A stretch of 64,000 nt of DNA from Taudactylus pleione (taxonomy: Eukaryota; Chordata; Amphibia; Anura; Myobatrachidae), in contig JAUIMM010001592.1 in the NCBI GenBank assembly GCA_031769625.1, forward strand, positions 627,501-691,500. The letters are read 5' to 3'. The notes beneath the pieces are model-generated. The model made no database searches and was not told where the DNA came from. It was given only the letters and a program-made list of their open reading frames with translations. Within the stretch, counting starts at the first letter, position 1, and each line of letters begins with the position of its first letter. This document shows, piece by piece, positions 39,850 to 57,003 of this stretch. The translations under genes were made by a program, and so were the position numbers.

Positions 39850-40312
39850 AGTTGGACTGCTTTGGGACATCCCCAAGGTTACCCTGTGGACCCCTATGGA
39901 CCCTGAAGTAAAAAACAAGAGATATGGTAAGAACTTACCTTTGTTATCTGTTTCTACGAAGTCCATAGGGTCCACAGGGCACCCGCACTGACGCACCTGG
40001 CTTCATATGGGCTCTGACTAGTCACCGGTTTTCCGTCTCCCATTTCTGTGGGTATGGTTCTTGTGTGTTCCAGTCTTCCTTCTCTGTTTCGTCTCCTCCT
40101 CCGGCCTTGGCTGCTTACCAACTGAGGTGCCTGTGGCTCGGGGGCGGGATATAGAGGAGGTTGGACCCAAGTGCATCCTGGGAGCAGCTAAAAGCTTTAA
40201 CTCCGTGGTGCTCGAGGATCCAGCTATACCTCAAGGTCACCCTGTGGACCCTATGGACTTCGTAGAAACAGAGATAACAAAGGTAAGTTCTTACCATATC
40301 TCTTGTTTTTCT

Positions 40313-41944
40313 TTGAATCCATGGGGGACAATGAACACTCTCCCTACGCTGCTGTGTTCAGTGTATATGGTTGTGCTGGCAACAGAGACCAGAGTGTTCA
40401 CAAAGACCTGCATGTAAAATCACGGTTACAAAAAGTCCTTTTTAGCTCATAGACATTGTTCATTTTGTATGAGGCACCTGGTGAAGTTAGACTTGGCCTT
40501 CAAAGTGGTACAGTTTGCCCCCTACCAATGAGCTAAAAATTAGGGTGTTATTTTACGTTGTAGTAAAAGGATGGTAGTTCTTCAGTGGAAAGAATGTAAA
40601 AAGAAACTAGCCAATGCCATATCTGTGGCACACCTATATTGCCAATATTGAAACAGGATTCTCTTTGCTATGCAAGAGACCCTCAGGATGGGTGAAGTGG
40701 AATGTTGTTGCCATGATGGCAGGTTTCATGCCAGGAATATACACATGGGAAGCAGATTTTCACAGCAGGCAGGAGCTTCATCCTTAGGAATGGTCCTTCC
40801 ATCCACAGGTCTTTCCTCATCTGGTGGGTGTCAAACGTTCTATTCACGGATAATGGATCTAAAGGCATTTCTGGTAGACTCCATGTCTGTGCAGTGTGAT
40901 TTCTGTAGCCTTATCACGTTCCCTCTGATGGCAATGTCTTTTCTGGTTCTCCCAAAAGTAGGAGTGATTATTCTCTGAATCCAGGTCACTTAACACCCGC
41001 ATCTGTAACAGCGTGGTCTCTTGGCTTTGTCTCAGGAGATGGGACACTGTTGACCGCCACCTCTGTCTTAGTTAACCAGCCATCCGTGGTGTGTCCTTCC
41101 CCTATGTCTTGGGGAGGGTGGAAGACGCACACTTGACATGAGCAATAGGAGTGTCCATATCCATACTCTGAATTGATGCAGATAATCTGAAAAATGACTG
41201 ATATTTTTGTAAACTCAATATATATTGTGCATGCGCAGTTGCACACTTCCCACAGTCATCTAGCTAAGTATTGCGGTGGGTGAAAATGTAAACTCATTGG
41301 GAGTTTACAGCAGGTGGCGGGTGAGGCTTAGCAGGAGGTATTACGATCGGGTGTATGTACTGCTCCCTGCCTTTAAGGTGCGTGTGCATCATCCTACACA
41401 TTTTTGTTATTATTTTGCCCACCATAACCTGATCAGGGAGTGACTTTTTTTTTCTTTTTCCACCCACTTTTGAACCAAAATCCTGCTGTTCATCCTTTTT
41501 TCCAGAATTTATTGGCTTTATATGTGTTTTACAGCTGTCTGGTGGGTGGGGCATCCCGCTTTTTAGTTCTGTACCTGGCTTCTCAACTGGGGCTGATCTC
41601 ATCTCTCCAAATTGCCTACCAGCCAGTCATTCTGCTGGGACTTATATGGCAGATCACAAAGCCACCATTGGTGGTTCTACCCTGGGTTTGTCCCGTTTGC
41701 CTGGGCTTTGGCGTGAAAATCACCTCCGCTATGTTGCCTGTGGAGAAGGCCCAACGAATCAAGTTTGTTACTCACCCCATTCTCAGAATAGAGCAATTCC
41801 TCCCTTCTGGAGAATTACACCCCCAAATCTCACCTGATTCGACCTTGGTGGGGGTTGAAGATCGGAAGTTGGAACTCCGCTGTTCACTGCGAACCGGGCC
41901 GCCTTGTATCGTCCTGGGTAGAACTCTACTCATAGGCATACTGT
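40313..41944 (+). mobile_element. Decayed DIRS-like remnants, partly unclassified
   Basis: 40313-40360 resembles an element end (TTTGAATCCATGGGGGACAA). At 40700-40830 a frame reads MPGIYTWEADFHSRQELHP, the end of a DIRS RNase H domain. From 41440 to 41944 there is a 168-codon open frame rich in hydrophobic residues that I do not recognise. I treat the whole block as old retroelement debris. Confidence 0.45.
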
Positions 41945-41948
41945 AGGG

Positions 41949-42705
41949 CAGGGGGTCTTCAACCTTTAAGACAGTGTGGGCCACATTAAAAGTTTCAACG
42001 AAGCCTGAGGGCCACCAAGCTATTCTGCGCTATTTACACTCTAAATTTTAGAAGAGGATTCTAAGACCTTTTCCAGACTCATAAGGCCATAATGAAGGCT
42101 TCAAAAGATAAATTTATTATATTAATGAACGAAACATGGTCTGTTTACTTATTTTACAATAATATGTTCGTGTCAGTGCGAACCTTGGCATAGCTTTTGC
42201 TTGGCCAGCCTGTCGATGCTGGCATTAATGTTGGATAACTAATAGACTCACTGTTGTATACACTCCAGCATGTGTGTGCTTGTAGGAAGGTTGCTGCTAA
42301 GAGAAGTGCTTGTTGGAGGTTGCTGACCTTAAGGTTGTATCTGGCTTCCATGATAGTGCAGCCCAGCGGGAGAACCGCGATGTGTGGCTGCACTAGGCGC
42401 TCTCCGACAATGGAGCTTTCTGGACGGCTGCGTTCTACACCAATGGAGACGCACGTGCTATTGACATGGAGGACACATCAGAGCCTCTCCACCACTTCTT
42501 TCCTGGCAGCAAAGACTTTGGTTAACCCCTTCAGCACCAGTGTCCCCGCCACCAATCGCTCCCCTTCAACCCTTTCAGCACCAGTGTCCACCACCAATCT
42601 CTCCCTCCCCAACCTGTGCCCCAGTCGACGGGCCACGGGGAACATCTCCACAGGTGCCCCAGTCAGCGGGCAATGGGGAACAGCTCCACGGGTTGAAGAC
42701 CCCTG
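41949..42705. mobile_element. 757-bp hAT non-autonomous element with 8-bp target duplication
   Basis: Ends CAGGGGGTCTTCAACC and GGTTGAAGACCCCTG. It is flanked by CTGTAGGG (41941-41948) and CTATAGGG (42706-42713), 7 of 8 identical. The interior carries an imperfect tandem repeat near 42530-42600 (CCTTTCAGCACCAGTGTCC twice). No transposase domain was recognised. Confidence 0.85.
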
Positions 42706-42866
42706 CTATAGGGAGTAGGCCACTGCATCATATTACTGGTCGTTAACAGCGCCGTGGCTGCTACCTGGAGGTTCCTGCTGTTCATAGGCTCTGCTGATTG
42801 TTCTGGGTCCATCCCTACAACATGGGCCTCCTGCATCCAGGGTTTGGACGGAGGATACTTCTACTC

Positions 42867-43071
42867 CACAGGTTCTCAAACTCGGTCCTCGGGACCCCAA
42901 ACAGTGCATATTTCCCAGGTTTCCTCACAGAATCAGTGAAATAATTAGCTCCACCTGTGGATTTTTTTTTTAAAATGTGTCAGTGAGTAATGAATACACC
43001 TGTGCTTCTGCTGGGAGACCTGCAAAATGTGACCTATGTGGGGTTCTGAGGACCGAGTTTGAGAACCACTG
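42867..43071. mobile_element. 205-bp hAT MITE, TTCTACTC target duplication
   Basis: Same family as 33873-34074 (GGTTCTCAAACTCGG at the left, GAGTTTGAGAACCACTG at the right). It is flanked by exact TTCTACTC at 42859-42866 and 43072-43079. The flanking DNA 42714-42858 and 43080-43440 is unclassified. Confidence 0.88.
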
Positions 43072-43446
43072 TTCTACTCTATCTCAGTCAGCTCTGTTCC
43101 CCGCCATCCCTTTACTCCTGTGGCTGTCAGGGTCTGCCCTGCTGGATCTATGCACCTTGTGACTCAATAGATTCTCTGTTGCCCTAATGGTAGGACCCAC
43201 GTTTACTTTGTTTGCTGTTGCTGGCCCTTATTTTCACTGGGTGGTCTGGCACTGTTGACTAGGGGGTGAAGAGGCACCTTCCCCCCACCCTTAGAATTCT
43301 TCTGCGGGCGTTGTGCATCCTGCAAGAGAGGATTCTGCTTTTCCATTGGTCACTGCTCCTTCTACGACTCTCCTTCCTCCTGTGTGGATCTTGGGGTGTA
43401 AACTGGAACTTGTGAGTGAATTAATGAGTGGGGATGTGGGAGTAAA

Positions 43447-44215
43447 GGCCTCCACATGGTACGATTATTTTAAACGATATGACCTGTTTCGACCAATTGG
43501 AACGACATATTGTTTAAAAAGTGGCGTGTGTGGGCACGATAACGATGCGATGTGCGCTCCCGCTGTCGTTGATCGTGGTCGCTGATCTCTTGAACATGCA
43601 GAAAAATCTCAACTTGTCGTTCACAATTTGGCACACATCGTTTTGTAATGAACGATTTGTCGTCACTTTTCCTGCCTACTCCCCTCCACCAGTTTGAGCC
43701 AGCCTACAGGGAGACAGAAGATACATCATGAGGTTATTTGCTGCCAAACAATATATCTTTAACCATCGATAAAGATATATTGATACCAACGATATCGTTT
43801 GTACAATCGTTTCATGTGTATGCATAATATCGTTTGTCTGGGTGTGTTCAGGTGTGTACGATTAAAGAGGACGATATGAACGATAACTATCATATCGTCC
43901 TGTTTTTGGGCCCTTCCAACCCCCAAACGACTGCTGATGCGCAGGCACGGATGGTCGATATCAACCATCACCCATGCAAGCCATCCTGGTCGATAAATCG
44001 ACCTGGTTACTATGGGGACCCGCGATCGTCGTTCGCGAGTTGTTATAGTTTGGGGGTTGGTGCATGTGCTGGATGTTCAATATCGAACATCCAGCATAAC
44101 GATCAGACAACGATATCTTTCTCGTCTGAATGCTCCGTGCGTACGGAGCTTTCAGGGGTTCGAGGGAAATCGCTAATAAGATCGTATCGTCGCCTCCATC
44201 GTACCATGTGTACCC
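43447..44215. mobile_element. Palindromic MITE upstream of rps13
   Basis: The left GGCCTCCACATGGTACGAT and right ATCGTACCATGTGTACCC are inverted repeats. The interior is rich in ATCGTT/AACGAT pairs (43480-43660 against 43740-43900) and has a second nested palindrome around 43990-44110. Ends are approximate and the target duplication was not fixed. It stops about 375 nt upstream of the rps13 start codon. Confidence 0.6.
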
Positions 44216-44329
44216 ATTGCTTCTCCATCGGCGGGAATGAACATGATGTCATGCCCTGTGTACAGATCAGTCAGCGCCAGCCTCCGGGGAGAGGCTCAGC
44301 TCAGGCATCCCATTCCTCCTCAGACTCGG

Positions 44330-44590
44330 GTCGGGAATGCGCTGTTGGGGCCGCCGCCGGCTAGAGGGCGCTCTCTGCACACACTCGGCACTGTCAGCGC
44401 GCTGATCTCTGGGTAATCCAGGGCGGGATCTGCGCTGCCAGGTCAGCTACCGCGGCTGCCATGTCTAAATTGGGCTGTTAGGGGGCGTATCCCCCCTCCT
44501 CACCCCGCCCTCTGCAGGACGTGCTTCCGCTCCGGCCTGTAATGTGCATCCCGCTCGTTTCCGGTCTCTCTTTTCCTCCCAGCCGCCATC
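44330..44590 (+). promoter_or_regulatory. rps13: rps13 promoter and 5'UTR: GC-rich, TOP-type start
   Basis: CpG-rich DNA with GC boxes (CCCCGCCC at about 44502) and no TATA box. A pyrimidine tract TCTCTCTTTTCCTCCC at 44565-44580 just upstream of the ATG is the 5' terminal oligopyrimidine signature of ribosomal protein genes, which places the transcription start near 44565 and the 5'UTR at about 25 nt. CGCCATCATGG at 44584-44594 is a good start context. TOP control of translation by mTOR signalling is family knowledge. Confidence 0.7.
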
Positions 44591-51014
<6,424 letters not shown>

Positions 51015-51062
51015 ACGGCTTCATTCTGATACCAGAAATAAAGCTTCACTTTAACACCTTGT
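51015..51062 (+). terminator. rps13: rps13 3'UTR and poly(A) signal
   Basis: A short 3'UTR of about 45 nt. AATAAA is at 51037-51042, about 20 nt after the stop codon, with cleavage expected near 51060. A very short 3'UTR is typical of ribosomal protein genes. Confidence 0.85.
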
Positions 51063-52244
51063 CTGCCTGGTTGATTATTTTCTGCCGTCCCTGCTTAGTA
51101 CCTGTTATACACTAATGGTGACCCAGTGCTGCTGCTTCTGGCCAGTTCTAGTATCTGGACCACAGATATTCCTTGGGATGTAAGAAGGGTTGTAATGCTA
51201 CACATGGGCAATAGCTTTCAGTCTTACGCTGGGTACACACTTATAGATATATCGCTAATCCATCGGCGGATGTGTAGACACTTAATATGTCTGTGGACAA
51301 CATCGTTCAGACACAGGCCAGCCCTGCAGCACAGCTGACGCAGGCGTATCTTCCGGATATATCGGTTCATCTGGCTGTATGTGCGGCGACCCGCCAACTG
51401 GCTGCAGGGAACCCACACTTGTAACTGGGTGCGTAGCTTTAAAAGCCCGGCCAGTTATGATGTGTCCAAACTTATCGAGCGGCCAATTAGTAAATGTATA
51501 GCATGTAAATTAGTAAATGTATAGTGCATGTTTTCCAGGTCTCCTCATAGTCACAAGTAAAATAATTAGCTCCACCTTTTGATCTTTTTAAATGTGTCGG
51601 CCAGTAATGAATACACCTGTGCATCAGTTATGAACAATGGAAACCCTGCACTGTTAGTGCTCCCTGAGGGAATGAGTTTGGGAAACGCTGCTTGTAGGGT
51701 TATTGTTCCATTAATGCTCAGGCTTTCAGCCTTTAACCCCAATACATCCCTAATGTTAACGTACCTGTAAGGGAGGTGGAACCTGCTGGCTGAGGCCTCT
51801 GGGAAATGATGGTAATAATGGGGCATTGTCTGCTAGATGTCTTCCCATCATATAAATTCCTGTAGTATTATACATTCCGTTTTAAGCTAGGTAAATACTT
51901 TTTCTTTTATAATGCACCATAAAAATCTCATAGTTCTGTACATAGGAATAGAGCATAAAACAGCATTATATAGGAACATGGTGATGAGATTAATTTATGA
52001 ACCTAACCTATAGGAAGCCCTGTGTGCGAGAACTTACACTCTACAGCCGCAATGTAGTATAGATCCCAAACTGAGTCCACCTTTATGTAAGGAGCCTTCC
52101 TTGTGATATCTGCTTTTGTACTAACATAATGTGGGCACCTCAATTACCTCTGCTGTGCCCATCACTGATTACAGCAGGGTAATATTGCCTATGAGGGTGA
52201 CGGTAACATGCGCAGTGTTATGTTGTCACATTTCATTTATTACC
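51063..52244. other. Intergenic DNA with MITE relics
   Basis: 51228-51480 begins ACGCTGGGTACACACTT, the left end of the MITE family also at 57995, and decays without a clear right end. 51530-51690 is an internal fragment of the hAT MITE family of 33873 (AATAATTAGCTCCACC, GTAATGAATACACCTGTGCA). 51700-52244 shows nothing I recognise. Confidence 0.5.
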
Positions 52245-52556
52245 AGTTATTTATATAGCGCACACATATTCTGAAGCGCTGTACAGAGCATATTGGGCCA
52301 CTTGCATCAGTCCCTGCCAAAGTGGAGCTTACACGCTATTCCCTACCACATGTACACACATACAAACTAGGGTTAATTATTTGTAGGAGCCAATTAACCT
52401 ACTAGTATATATTTGGAGTACCCAGCGGAAACCCACGCAAGCACAGGGAGAATATACAAACTCTGCACAGTTAGGGCCGTGGTGGGAATTGAACCCACAA
52501 CCTCAGTGCTGTGAGGCAGTAATGCTAACCATCACACCGTCTGTGCTGCTTCACGT
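52245..52556 (-). mobile_element. tRNA-derived SINE, antisense
   Basis: On the minus strand, from about 52556, the head reads GCAGCACAGACGGTGTGATGG with TTAGCATTACTGCC (A box, TGGTTAGCATT) and GGTTCAATTCC at 52487 or so (B box), the internal pol III promoter of a tRNA-like head. The body continues with GGGTTTCCGCTGGGTACTCC and ends in the 52245 region with TATATAAATAACTGG. This body is a common fish and frog SINE motif. It is not a functional tRNA: no cloverleaf acceptor stem is evident. Confidence 0.75.
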
Positions 52557-52792
52557 GTGTTTTGATGGTACATTGCCTGCCTTCTGATAAATTGAATTGC
52601 CTCTAAAGACTTATGTATAGATGCTACTTCTCACACATTAATAGACATTTGTGGGGCTTTACAGCAAAGGACTGGTATGAGAGGTCATTGCTCACCGAGG
52701 GTAGACTATGGCTCCTTGGTCATAGGTAACACCATGTCTGAGGCTGTGGGCTAATGACTATAGCAGAGGAGGGAGTTCCGTCGTGCGCATGC

Positions 52793-53220
52793 GCGAGACC
52801 CGGCAAGCGACGGGGAATCCGTCGCTCTGGGTCTCGCAGCAAAGGGGACGTGCTGTTGATGGTGAGTGACAGCACGCCCCCTTTGGTAGGTGTGGCTGCC
52901 AGACGGAGGCGTTCCCATGGGAACGCCTACCGTCTGAGTCCGGCCCCACTGACATCAGGAGTGATGTCAGTGGGAGTAATTTTGGCTCTGATAGAGCCAA
53001 AATCACTCCAGGGCTTGCGGCCACGAGACCCTACCGCAGGATCTCGTCGCAAGCCCGATGGTCTTGACCATCGCGACCATCATCATTGACGCTCGCTATA
53101 GCTGTGGGGGTGGTAACCCACAGCTATGCGAGAGTCCATCAGGCCGCTCCAAAATGAGGTAGGAGGGCCCTGATTCAGAGCGAGCGCTCTGGTCAGAGCG
53201 TCCGCCTCTGAATCAGGCCC
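52793..53220. repeat. Chain of nine consecutive hairpins
   Basis: Nine adjacent inverted repeats with different sequences: 52793-52837 (9 + 8 bp arms), 52841-52884 (15 of 16), 52900-52936 (contains a perfect 20-bp palindrome at 52908-52927), 52945-52974 (13 of 13), 52973-53009 (16 of 17), 53011-53056 (8 + 6), 53057-53072 (7 of 7), 53092-53132 (16 with one bulge), 53165-53220 (about 15, CTGATTCAGAG/CTCTGAATCAG). The gaps between them are 0 to about 32 nt. No coding frame, TIR pair or target duplication enclosing the whole chain was found. The last hairpin has the terminal sequence of the 599-bp MITE family. Family unknown to me. Confidence 0.85.
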
Positions 53221-53344
53221 TATGTTTGCCAGAATGCAATGCACCAATCCGCCCGGTCACAATGTGTGCGATGGAAGCTGCCATCTAAAAACCTTTTCGT
53301 TTGTGAACCCTCAGATTTTAATGACTGGATTTGTTCACCTACAC

Positions 53345-53544
53345 CAGTGGTTCTCAAAATTGTTCCTCAGGACCCCACACAGGTCACATTTCTCAGGTCA
53401 CCCAGCAGGTGCACAGGTGTATTCATTACTCACTGTTACATTTTAAAAGATCCACAGGTGGTGATAATCATTTTACTTATGATTCTTAGGAGACCTGGAA
53501 AACATGCACTGTTTGGGGTCCTGAGGACCTAGTTTGAGAACCTG
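53345..53544. mobile_element. About 200-bp hAT MITE
   Basis: Starts CAGTGGTTCTCAAAATTG and ends AGTTTGAGAACCTGTG; same family and layout as 33873-34074 and 42867-43071 (CAGCAGGTGCACAGGTGTAT within). Here the flanks ACCTACAC and GCGTAGAG do not match, so the target duplication is lost or the ends are off by a few bases. Confidence 0.8.
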
Positions 53545-53545
53545 T

Positions 53546-54172
53546 GGCGTAGAGAGAATACATTGTGTGAGATCCTGAAATTCTTGGTAAGTATCAGCTG
53601 ACTAGAAAATATCTCCACTTGTTCTACATCCTCCCCCGGGCCTCGCTGCACTAGCCAACACATTTCCTGTCATTATCAATTATCACTCATTGATGAGATT
53701 ATGACACAAACTAATTACATATACTATATCCCTGCCCACAGTAGCTTACACTCTATTAGGGGGGGGGGGGGAGCCCTTTATTCTAATAAACAAGGAACAT
53801 GCTATGATATAGGGTACTATTAGGATTGTGTGTGTTATCCACTATAATCAGAAATTTTTGATATTCAGTTTTACCTTCTACCCCTTTCAGGCTAGCAGCA
53901 AAGTCCTGGGGTCATGTGATCCTGGGATTTTGCTTATTCTGAAAGGGTCATTGATGTGGCAGACCAGGGAATAAGCCGCCATTCTGAATGTGGTCTCAGC
54001 CGGGTTGCAGGCACATTCAAAAAGTCAGATGTGAATGGGCATTAGTATTGCTAGGAAAAATACCACTTATTGTAAATAATGCAATATACCCCTCTGTTCC
54101 GTAATGGAATTCAGTTTACATTGTGTGCGATGAATGGTCCTGAAACCGATTTATAACTTGCCCAGCCATGTA
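53546..54172. other. Intergenic, nothing recognised
   Basis: Contains a G run at 53760-53771 and otherwise ordinary AT-rich sequence; no gene, RNA or repeat end recognised. Confidence 0.5.
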
Positions 54173-55377
54173 CACAGTCAAGTCACATTGTTATGACCAA
54201 CAGCTAATCGCCAAAGTAACTGCCATGTGCATCATGGACAGCAACTAGATGGGCTGGGAGTGACTCAATAAGGTGCTGGTAGGTTGGCACAGGTAGCTGG
54301 AGCCATGCTGACTGCAGTGCATCCCACAGCACAGGAGGGTGCGTGGTGGAGTATCCAAAAAGAGAACACAATGATTCAGGTGGTCCCACAGATGCTCAAT
54401 TGGGTTCAAGTCCGGGGAATTAGGGAGCCAGGGAAGTACTTGGAAGTCTTGGTTGTGCTCGTCCAACCACTGTCGGACATTTCTAGCCGTGTGACATGTC
54501 GCATTGTCTTGCTGGAAGATCCCATCCGCCTCAGGGAAGACAATCAGCATGTATGGGTGTACGTGCTCTGCAAGGACGGATTCATAACCAAATCGGGTTG
54601 AGGGTGCCTTCCACATTGATGAATGGGCCCAGAGAATGCAATGAAAACATTCCCCAGACCATAACGCTGCCACCACCAGCTTGTGTTCTTCCAGCAATGG
54701 GTGCTCTCCGATGTTTCTCGCCTGACACTCCAACGTCAATCCATTCCATGAAGCAGAAAATGTGACTCATGGGAGAAGGCGACCCTTCGCCAATCAGCGG
54801 AGGTCCAATTCCGATACAGGCGTGAAAGTTGAAGCCTTTTCCGCTGATGCACCTACATTAGCATAGGTGCAGTGACCATCCGTTTGCCTCGGAGCCCCAT
54901 ACGCAGAAGGGTTTGCAGAACTGCTGTTTTATACACCCGTCTGGTGGCCACCAGGTTCATTTTGACGGTGAGCTGCTCCACTGTAGCGTGTCGGTCCTCA
55001 CGCTCTCGTAGCCGACGTTCACCTCTCACATCAATTGCATGTTGTGCTCCGCAGTTTCCACGTCGGTTATTCGCAATGGTGCCATTTGTCCAGTCACGAT
55101 ACACCTTCGCCACATGCAGCACGTGAACAGTTGACAAACTGCGCCGTCTCAGAAAAACGCCACCCTTGGCCCGAAAGCCAAACATCATCTCTTTATACAA
55201 CTCTGATAAATCGCCCCTCTTACCCATGACAGCAACAAGTGATAGGTGCGCAGACGGCCTATTGCGCATCTTATCTACCCACCAAGCCAGCGCACGGCAC
55301 ATGACGTACTTCATGGGCTACATGCTGCCACCATCGTCAAATGTCGGAGGTGGTCATAATAACGTGACTCGACTGTG
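54173..55377 (-). mobile_element. Decayed Tc1-like transposon
   Basis: TIRs CACAGTCAAGTCACATTGTT at 54173 and its complement (AATAACGTGACTCGACTGTG) ending at 55377, flanked by TA at 54171-54172 and 55378-55379. On the minus strand transposase landmarks appear in three frames: N-terminal region 55314-54853, VMVWGMFSLHSLGPF at about 54640, and FQQDNATCHTARNVRQWLDE with SPDLNPIEHLWDHL in 54739-54245. Frameshifts between these frames make it inactive. Confidence 0.88.
54245..55314 (-). pseudogene. Tc1-like transposase pseudogene
   Basis: Three overlapping minus-strand frames (55314-54853, 54770-54582, 54739-54245) together cover most of a DDE transposase. The second catalytic aspartate (QDNATCH) and the glutamate (NPIEHLW) are intact, so decay is mainly through small indels. 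It is a separate subfamily from the 58288 copy (DPKHTAK in place of NATCHTA). Confidence 0.85.
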
Positions 55378-55533
55378 TATATATTATATTGTAAAATACA
55401 TTAATTTGGTGGTTCCCAAACTTATTTTTTTTATCACCGCACTTTGTGGTGTCAGCATTTATTACACAGCGAACTCCGGCCAAAAGTTTCTTAATGAGAA
55501 ATTCAGAAAAAAAATATTGAATGAAGTAGATTG

Positions 55534-55772
55534 TGCCTCTCTGTCACCTATAGGTCTGTTACGTGGTGGGAGAGGGCTGTGCTTCTCTGTCACCTATAGG
55601 TCTGTTACGTGGTGGGAGAGGGCTGTGCTTCTCTGTCACCTATAGGTCTGTTACGTGGTGGGAGAGGGCTGTGCCTCTCTGTCACCTATAGGTCTGTTAT
55701 GTGGTGGGAGAGGGCTGTGCTTTTCTGTCACCTATAGGTCAGTTACGTGGTGGCAGAGGGTTGCGCTTCTGT
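55534..55772 (+). repeat. 46-bp minisatellite, about five copies
   Basis: Unit TCTCTGTCACCTATAGGTCT, GTTACGTGGTGGGAGAGGGC, TGTGCT. Early copies are nearly identical, the last (TTACGTGGTGGCAGAGGGTT) is diverged. CACCTATAGGT is a small palindrome in each unit. The open frames crossing it are artefacts. Confidence 0.9.
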
Positions 55773-56053
55773 TTGCCCAGGCATTGTATGATTGGCAGCC
55801 ACTATCACTGGTTTTGTCTATCGCATTGACCATAAATAATTAGATTCAGTCCTGGAAAATTAACTTGTGACTCCCCTGCAGGTGTACAGGTGCCCCCGCA
55901 CCCAGCTTGGGAACCTCTGCATTCAATTATAGCATATATGCAATAATGTCCAATCTAGCTCCATGAAATAAATTGCTGATACAGAATCCGCAGTGGAGGT
56001 CTCCCATGATCTGCAATGTTGCTAGCAATCAGACATGGGGAATCATAGTTATA

Positions 56054-56413
56054 CCCCTTTTCCACTGCTGCAATAGCCCAGGTTATAGCCAGCTCTACCC
56101 GGGTTGCGGCTCATGGTAAAAGGGTCCCTGAAAAATAACCCGGGTCAAGAGACCCGGGAATCCAACCCAGCTAGCTACCAGGATGGACCTGGGTAATGGT
56201 GCAGTGTAAACGGTGCGACCTGGGTCATGTCTAAAATTAGCTGATTGGTGGTTGTGGAACAGTCACCTCCAACTTTTTATGACTTCAGTGTTGTGCGAAC
56301 GGGGCGGACCTGGGAATAACCCAGGTCGAAGGTGCCCTATAAACGGGGTCTGACCTGGGTTGGAACCATGTCCAAAAGCCCAGGTTGGACCTGGGGTTTT
56401 TCGTGGAAAAGGG
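56054..56413. mobile_element. 360-bp MITE with CCCTTTTCCAC ends
   Basis: The left CCCCTTTTCCACTGCTGCAA and right TTTTTCGTGGAAAAGGG are terminal inverted repeats. The interior has many ACCCGGGT/ACCTGGGT blocks in both orientations (CCCGGGTCAAGAGACCCGGG at about 56140). This is a repeat type I recall from fish and frogs. The target duplication is uncertain. Confidence 0.65.
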
Positions 56414-56836
56414 CTATTACAGATCAGTGTGTGCACAACTAGATGGTCATGGCTGTCACATGATCAGGTTCACCGTCCCCCTCAAAACTCCCTCTCATTG
56501 CCAGGAACGTAGATCCTACTATACTAGTAGATTTCAGAGCAGCCACTGTCTTATGAAAAGCAGGGGATGGAGGTACGTCACTGACACACATTATGGATTG
56601 TGGACACTCGGAGCTTGCTCAGCCTCACTGACCATCAGTAATAGTGGAAAGCTTGTTGATGAATTTGTGGCAGCAGTGGTTCTTCTGGAGCATGAGCAGG
56701 GAACGTCATTTTATCACAATATACAGGGCATTTAAATATGGGAACATAGAGCCCAGATTATTACACAAAATGCAGCTCTGCTTGAAAAAAAGGGGCATAG
56801 CTGGCGTCTACCACCTAAGAATTGATAAAGGATCTA
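56414..56836. other. Intergenic, unclassified transposon-like fragment
   Basis: A frame near 56640-56800 reads EHEQGTSFYHNIQGI and similar; it resembles nothing I can name with confidence. No repeat ends found. Confidence 0.3.
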
Positions 56837-56837
56837 T

Positions 56838-56940
56838 AATGGGCAGTACAGTTGCACAGTGGTTAATATTGCTACCTCACAGCACTAGGAGTTTGATTCC
56901 TAGCAGAAGAGGTAAGCCTGGTCACTTGTAGTCTGTATGG
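56838..56940 (+). mobile_element. tRNA-derived SINE head, truncated
   Basis: GGGCAGTACAGTTGCACAGTGG leads into TTAATATTGCTACCTCACAGCACT (A-box region) and GAGTTTGATTCCT (B box near 56888). It is the same SINE type as 52245-52556 but in + orientation and cut short after about 100 bp. Confidence 0.7.
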
Positions 56941-57003
56941 AATGGGGATCAGCTTGGGATCTACACGTGACGCAAACGGATCAGCTCGTATTTTAAAGAT
57001 TAT

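Larger units (their letters stand above)
34255..40312 (+). mobile_element. Nearly complete DIRS-type retrotransposon
   Basis: About 6.06 kb. The left terminus (CTACTTCAGGGTCCATAGGA at 34260, then a GATGCACTTGGGTCC block) is inverted at the right end (GGACCCAAGTGCATCC near 40165, GGACCCTATGGACTTCGTAG near 40247). An internal complementary region lies at about 39870-39990, where both terminal sequences recur side by side, as in DIRS1 circles. Order: leader, gag-like region, RT, RNase H, methylase-like region, tyrosine recombinase. Coding frames have only a handful of lesions (stops at 37665 and 37719, a shift near 39560, a stop near 39692), so the insertion is fairly young. There is no target duplication. 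Confidence 0.88.

Noticed and set aside
41440..41946. 168-codon ORF that could be a membrane protein
   Set aside because: Hydrophobic, but with no recognisable family, no splice context, and placed in retroelement debris next to a hAT element; recorded only as unclassified.
52480..52556. tRNA gene on the minus strand
   Set aside because: A and B boxes are present, but there is no tRNA cloverleaf and the sequence continues into a SINE body.
55166..55843. ORFs of 159 and 62 codons
   Set aside because: They cross a Tc1 terminus and a 46-bp minisatellite; no domain.
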